Assembly (NCBI GenBank): GCA_958295895.1
Contig: CATQHI010000001.1
Span: 124,001 to 188,000 of the forward strand
DNA from: Saprospiraceae bacterium
GTDB lineage: Bacteria; Bacteroidota; Bacteroidia; Chitinophagales; Saprospiraceae
DNA: 64,000 nucleotides
Reading direction: 5' to 3'
Each line of letters opens with the position of its first letter. The first letter of the stretch is position 1. The position numbers and the translations under genes were made by a program. The notes under the pieces were generated by a model, which saw nothing but the letters and a program-made list of their open reading frames with translations, ran no database searches and was not told where the DNA came from. Positions 60,029 through 64,000 of this stretch are shown here, piece after piece.

Positions 60029-61372
60029 ATGCGCGAAGATTTCCTCCACTACCTGTGGCGGCTGGCCCGTTTTGACCTGCGGCAGCTGCGCACCACCGAG
60101 GGCGAGGCCCTCACCATCCAACAATTCGGCACCTACAATACGGACGCCGGCCCTGACTTCGACGATGCACGCCTGCGGATCGGGGGCCTGCAGTGGGCTG
60201 GCAAGGTCGAAATCCACGTCACTAGCAGTGAGTGGCACGCCCATGGCCACGACGACGATCCGGCCTACGATGGAGTCATCCTCCACGTTGTACTGGAGGA
60301 AGACGAAATTATCTACCGCCGCGACGGTAGCCGTATTCCCTGCCTGGAACTGCTGCACCGTATTCCCCCGGGGGTACAGGCTACTTACTGGCGGTTGATG
60401 CACCAGGCCGACTGGGTGCCCTGTCAGCCGCAACTCCCCAGCGTGACCGGACCGGTGCGCGCCATCTGGCTACAGCGTATCCTGGCTGAACGCCTCGCCC
60501 GCAAAGCATCTGGGTTCACCGAACGCCTCGAAACGGTCCAGCGCGACTGGGAGGAAGCCTTCTACCACTGCATCGCCCGCGCTATGGGGGGCAAGGTGAA
60601 TGCCCAGGCTATGGAAATGCTGGCCCGCTCGGTGCCACTGCGGGTACTGCTGCGACATAAGCACAGTCTGTTGCAACTAGAAGCCTTACTCTTCGGGCAG
60701 TCCGGCCTGCTCCCCGAGCGGGAGGTCGGGGAGGACAGTTATGTAACCCGGCTACGGCAGGAATACGAGCTACTGCGGGTCAAACACGATCTCCGCCCCC
60801 TGCCGGTCACCGCCTGGCGCTTTTTGCGGATGCGGCCCAACAATTTTCCTACCGTGCGCATCGCCCAGCTAGCCTGCCTGTATTACCGTAGTGGCCAACT
60901 TTTCGGTAAGGCGCTCGCGGCGACCGGGGCGAAAGAATTGGAGGCCATGTTCGTGGTCAGCCTGAGCAACTACTGGCGCACTCACTACCGCTTTGGCCCG
61001 GCCGTGGCCCCGAGCGAGCGCAAACTCGGAAAGGCGACCGTACAGAATATATTGATCAACGCCGTGGCCCCGGCCTACTTCGCCTACGGGCAGCTCCGCG
61101 AAGACGAGCGCTACCGAGAGCGTGCCGTGACCCTTCTGGAGACCCTGCCCCCGGAATCGAATACCGTAATCGCCAAGTGGCGCAAACTCGGCTGGTCAGC
61201 TACTAGTGCGGGGGAGAGTCAGGCCCTACTAGAGCTCAAGCGCCAGTACTGCGATCCCCGCCGCTGCACCAGTTGCGCGGTCGGCTGCGCTATTCTCAAC
61301 CGGCCGGAACCGGGGGACGCTTCGCCACTGGTAGTCCGCGAGCCCGTGCGCATCTACCGGGCGGTCGGCTAG
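60029..61372 (+). CDS. DUF2851 family protein
   Basis: A 447-residue cytoplasmic protein typical of Bacteroidota. MREDFLHYLWRLARFDLRQLRTTEGEALTIQQFG is the standard start, followed by GPDFDDARLRIGGLQWAGKVEIHVTSSEWHAHGH and DPAYDGVILHVVLEED. The C-terminal Cys-rich CDPRRCTSCAVGC resembles a metal site. The family has no known function. ATG 60029 is chosen because it is the start of the conserved N-terminus. Confidence 0.9.
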   Translation: MREDFLHYLWRLARFDLRQLRTTEGEALTIQQFGTYNTDAGPDFDDARLRIGGLQWAGKVEIHVTSSEWHAHGHDDDPAYDGVILHVVLEEDEIIYRRDGSRIPCLELLHRIPPGVQATYWRLMHQADWVPCQPQLPSVTGPVRAIWLQRILAERLARKASGFTERLETVQRDWEEAFYHCIARAMGGKVNAQAMEMLARSVPLRVLLRHKHSLLQLEALLFGQSGLLPEREVGEDSYVTRLRQEYELLRVKHDLRPLPVTAWRFLRMRPNNFPTVRIAQLACLYYRSGQLFGKALAATGAKELEAMFVVSLSNYWRTHYRFGPAVAPSERKLGKATVQNILINAVAPAYFAYGQLREDERYRERAVTLLETLPPESNTVIAKWRKLGWSATSAGESQALLELKRQYCDPRRCTSCAVGCAILNRPEPGDASPLVVREPVRIYRAVG

Positions 61373-61427
61373 GGCATGCCCCACCGCTTACCTACCTTCG
61401 TCCTCCCGTAATTCCCTCCTAAGTCCC

Positions 61428-64000
61428 GTGGCAAACAGCAAGTCCAAGAAAGTGACGCCCCTGATGGCGCAGTACAACAAGGTCAAGGCCAAGTACCCCG
61501 AGGCCCTGCTACTGTACCGCGTAGGAGACTTTTACGAGACCTTCGGCGACGACGCGGTGAAGACCGCCCAGGTACTCGGCATTACGCTCACCAGCCGCAA
61601 CAACGGCGGTAGCGATACGGAGCTGGCGGGTTTTCCCTACCACAGTGTGGATACCTACCTACCGCGCCTGGTGCGGGCCGGCTACCGGGTGGCCATCTGC
61701 GAGCAACTCGAAAAGCCCTCGAAGGAGAAGAAGATCGTCAAACGGGGGGTCACCGAGATCGTCACCCCGGGACTGGCCGTCGACGACCAGTTGCTAGAGC
61801 ATAAAACAAATAACTTCCTGGCCTGCGTGGTCTTCGGGCGGGGGAAGAAGGACTCCTGTGGGCTAAGTCTACTCGACCTGAGCACCGGGGAGTTCCTGGT
61901 GGCGGAGGGGGCTACGGACTACATCGACAAGCTGCTGCAGAGTTTTCAGCCTAAGGAGGTGCTGCTGGGCAAGGACCGACGGCAGGAGTTTGAGCGGACG
62001 TTTGGAGACCGCTTTTACCTCTCGCCCCTGGACGAGTGGGTATTTACTACGGACTACACCGACGAAAAACTACTCAAGCAGTTCAGAGCGGCAAGCCTGA
62101 AGGGATTCGGAGTGGAGGAGCTGCGGGTAGCCCGGATCGCCGCCGGTGCCGCCCTGCACTACCTCGAAACCACCGAGAACCGCAACCTCAAGCACATCAC
62201 CCGTATCAGCCGACTGGCCAATGATCGCTACGTTTGGCTGGACCGGTTCACGATCCGGAACCTGGAGTTGCTCTACAGTCCCCACGACCACGGGGTATCC
62301 TTGGTAGATATACTGGACAAGACCGTCACTCCGATGGGTGGTAGATTGCTCCGTAAGTGGGTGGTGCTACCGCTAAAGGATAGGGCGCAGATCGAGGCCC
62401 GCCACGATGCGGTGCGCACCTTCGTACAGTCCGCCCCCCTGTTACAGGACCTCCACGCCTCCCTTCAGCAGATTGGCGATGTGGAGCGTCTCATCTCTAA
62501 GGTACCCCTGGGTAAGGTGAATCCCCGCGAGATCCGTGCACTGAGCGATGCCCTCTGTGCCATGGGCCCGATTCGGGCGCGGCTACTGGGCACGAGTAGC
62601 GATACCCTGCGTCGACTCGGGGAGCAGCTCGACCCGCTGCCCAACGTGTGTAGCGAGGTCGAGCGGCGTATCCGCCCGGAGCCGGCCGTCAACCTGACCA
62701 AGGGGGGCGTGATCGCCGATGGCTTCGACGAGTCGCTCGACGAGTTACGCGACGTGACCAAAAACGGAAAGAGCCGCCTGACGGCTATCCAGCAGCGGGA
62801 GGTGGAGCGTACCGGAATCAGCAGCCTGAAAATTGGCTTTAACAACGTCTTCGGCTACTACCTCGAGGTCACCAACAAGTACAAAAAGCAGGTGCCCCCG
62901 GAGTGGACCCGCAAGCAGACCCTGACTAGCGCCGAGCGCTACATTACCGAAGAGCTTAAACTACTGGAGGATAAGATTTTGAACGCCGAGGATAAGATCC
63001 TCCAGCGCGAGGAGCAGTTGTACGAGGAACTGGTCATTTGGTTACAGGACTACATCGCTCCGGTGCAGCGCAACGCCGCCTTACTGGCCCGGGTGGACTG
63101 TCTTCTAAGCTTCGCTAAGGTCGCCAATCGGCAGCGCTACAACGAGCCCGTGATGGACGAGTCCCAAGACATTGACATCGAACAGGGCCGTCACCCGGTC
63201 ATCGAGCAACAGCTTGCGGTAGGGGAGCAATACGTACCTAACGACGTGCAGCTCGATCCCGACGGGCAGCAGATCATCATGATCACCGGTCCGAATATGG
63301 CCGGGAAGTCGGCCCTACTCCGCCAGACGGCCCTCATCTGCCTACTCGCCCAGATGGGCAGTTTCGTACCGGCCGAGCGGGCGCGCATTGGTATCGTTGA
63401 CCGGGTGTTTACCCGCGTGGGGGCCAGCGACAACATCAGCAGCGGAGAGTCGACCTTCATGGTAGAGATGAATGAGACGGCCTCCATCATGAACAACATC
63501 ACTGACCGCAGCCTCATCCTGCTCGATGAAATCGGACGGGGTACAAGCACCTTCGACGGCATTTCCATCGCCTGGGCCATCGCGGAGTACCTACACAACA
63601 ACGGGCGGGCCCGTCCGAAAACGCTCTTTGCCACCCATTACCATGAGCTGAATGAGCTGGCGGAGAGTCTGCCCAGGATTCACAACTATTCCGTGGCGAT
63701 TAAGGAGCACGGCAACCGCATCATCTTCCTACGTAAGCTGGTGGCGGGGGGAAGCCAGCACAGTTTTGGAATTCACGTGGCACGGATGGCGGGGATGCCG
63801 GCGGCCATCGTGGCGCGGGCCAGTGATATTCTCGTGCAGTTGGAAGCCCAACATATTACTGAGGGCGGAGAGTTGGTGGAGGTTGACTACGATCTAGCCG
63901 AAGCCGAAGAAAACGGTACACCGGCCCCGGTACCCAGCGCCCGGGCCGTAGCAATAGGTACGGTTTCTACTGAAGCGCTACAACTGAGCATTTTCGAGAC
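61428..64000 (+). CDS. mutS: DNA mismatch repair protein MutS (runs off the end)
   Basis: At least 857 codons from GTG 61428 to the window edge without a stop; the usual total is about 870-880. The mismatch-binding domain has GDFYETFGDDA near residue 37 and ELAGFPYHSVDTYLPRLV. The ATPase domain has the Walker A MITGPNMAGKSALLRQTA near 617, SSGESTFMVEMNETASIM, the Walker B LILLDEIGRGTSTFDG and a final FATHYHELNEL. MutS recognises mispairs and recruits MutL. A start at the GTG is chosen because the next residues (VTPLMAQYNKVKAKYPEALLLY) begin the known N-terminus. A TACCTTCG sequence 30 bases upstream may be the -7 box. Confidence 0.96.
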   Translation, partial: MANSKSKKVTPLMAQYNKVKAKYPEALLLYRVGDFYETFGDDAVKTAQVLGITLTSRNNGGSDTELAGFPYHSVDTYLPRLVRAGYRVAICEQLEKPSKEKKIVKRGVTEIVTPGLAVDDQLLEHKTNNFLACVVFGRGKKDSCGLSLLDLSTGEFLVAEGATDYIDKLLQSFQPKEVLLGKDRRQEFERTFGDRFYLSPLDEWVFTTDYTDEKLLKQFRAASLKGFGVEELRVARIAAGAALHYLETTENRNLKHITRISRLANDRYVWLDRFTIRNLELLYSPHDHGVSLVDILDKTVTPMGGRLLRKWVVLPLKDRAQIEARHDAVRTFVQSAPLLQDLHASLQQIGDVERLISKVPLGKVNPREIRALSDALCAMGPIRARLLGTSSDTLRRLGEQLDPLPNVCSEVERRIRPEPAVNLTKGGVIADGFDESLDELRDVTKNGKSRLTAIQQREVERTGISSLKIGFNNVFGYYLEVTNKYKKQVPPEWTRKQTLTSAERYITEELKLLEDKILNAEDKILQREEQLYEELVIWLQDYIAPVQRNAALLARVDCLLSFAKVANRQRYNEPVMDESQDIDIEQGRHPVIEQQLAVGEQYVPNDVQLDPDGQQIIMITGPNMAGKSALLRQTALICLLAQMGSFVPAERARIGIVDRVFTRVGASDNISSGESTFMVEMNETASIMNNITDRSLILLDEIGRGTSTFDGISIAWAIAEYLHNNGRARPKTLFATHYHELNELAESLPRIHNYSVAIKEHGNRIIFLRKLVAGGSQHSFGIHVARMAGMPAAIVARASDILVQLEAQHITEGGELVEVDYDLAEAEENGTPAPVPSARAVAIGTVSTEALQLSIFE

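Overview
The window is a GC-rich (roughly 60 percent by eye) stretch of a Bacteroidota chromosome, most likely from the Saprospiria/Lewinella-like branch. Support comes from a FecR/SusC/SusD set with its ECF sigma factor, a type IX secretion sorting tail, DUF2851, an L25 with a Lys/Ala tail, a fused alpha/beta E1 dehydrogenase, zinc metalloproteases of the DUF5117/5118 type, and promoter boxes of the Bacteroidota type TAnnTTTG. Several genes seem to start only a few bases after that box. The taxon is inferred from gene content, not from a database search.

Layout. 77-8028: an exported carbohydrate-type block (DUF6807+ThuA protein, a Tat-exported and a lipoprotein Gfo/Idh/MocA oxidoreductase, an M20 peptidase, an MBL-fold hydrolase), followed by trmD. 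8306-11038: uvrB and an AT-richer toxin-antitoxin pair. 11053-16530: the ebo gene cluster (eboA, eboB, eboC, eboE, eboF) with no eboD in its usual place. 16502-26608: mostly housekeeping and unknown genes, including an exonuclease-family phosphatase, trhO, a DUF5691 protein, msrA, gpmI, a DUF92 protein and rplY. 26800-33622: a cytochrome c lipoprotein, anmK, an epimerase, an lpxH-like hydrolase, a fused 2-oxoacid dehydrogenase E1 and an App1-type phosphatase. 33641-46210: a decaying accessory region with two divergent frameshifted sulfatases, an ECF sigma factor, a fecR-susC-susD set on the opposite strand, a shrunken relic of a Gfo/Idh/MocA gene near its intact relative, and a signal-peptide-plus-sorting-tail remnant of a T9SS cargo gene. 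46220-64000: ribA, a large metalloprotease, a 1-Cys peroxiredoxin, PAP2, tRNA-Ala(GGC), a DUF1573 protein, a membrane LytTR regulator, TMEM220, an aldo/keto reductase, a phosphoesterase, a head-GIN protein, priA, folA, DUF2851, and mutS running off the end.

How parts fit together. The ebo genes form a near-continuous run on one strand that, by analogy with cyanobacteria, handles export or processing of a small metabolite precursor. The sulfatases, SusCD and sigma/anti-sigma genes look like a former regulated sulfated-glycan uptake locus that is now losing its enzymes. The DUF6807/ThuA/oxidoreductase block is probably a second, intact carbohydrate module.

The most unexpected signal is a 19-base word, GGGCGGGGNCGCAGGTGCA. 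It occurs in about ten exact or near-exact copies on both strands, inside and between unrelated genes, and in places it occupies conserved protein positions. Two imperfect hairpins of a second family sit in the ebo cluster, and two copies of a CTCTGTG-rich intergenic repeat flank housekeeping genes. All functional calls rest on reading motifs by eye. No alignment or database search was run.
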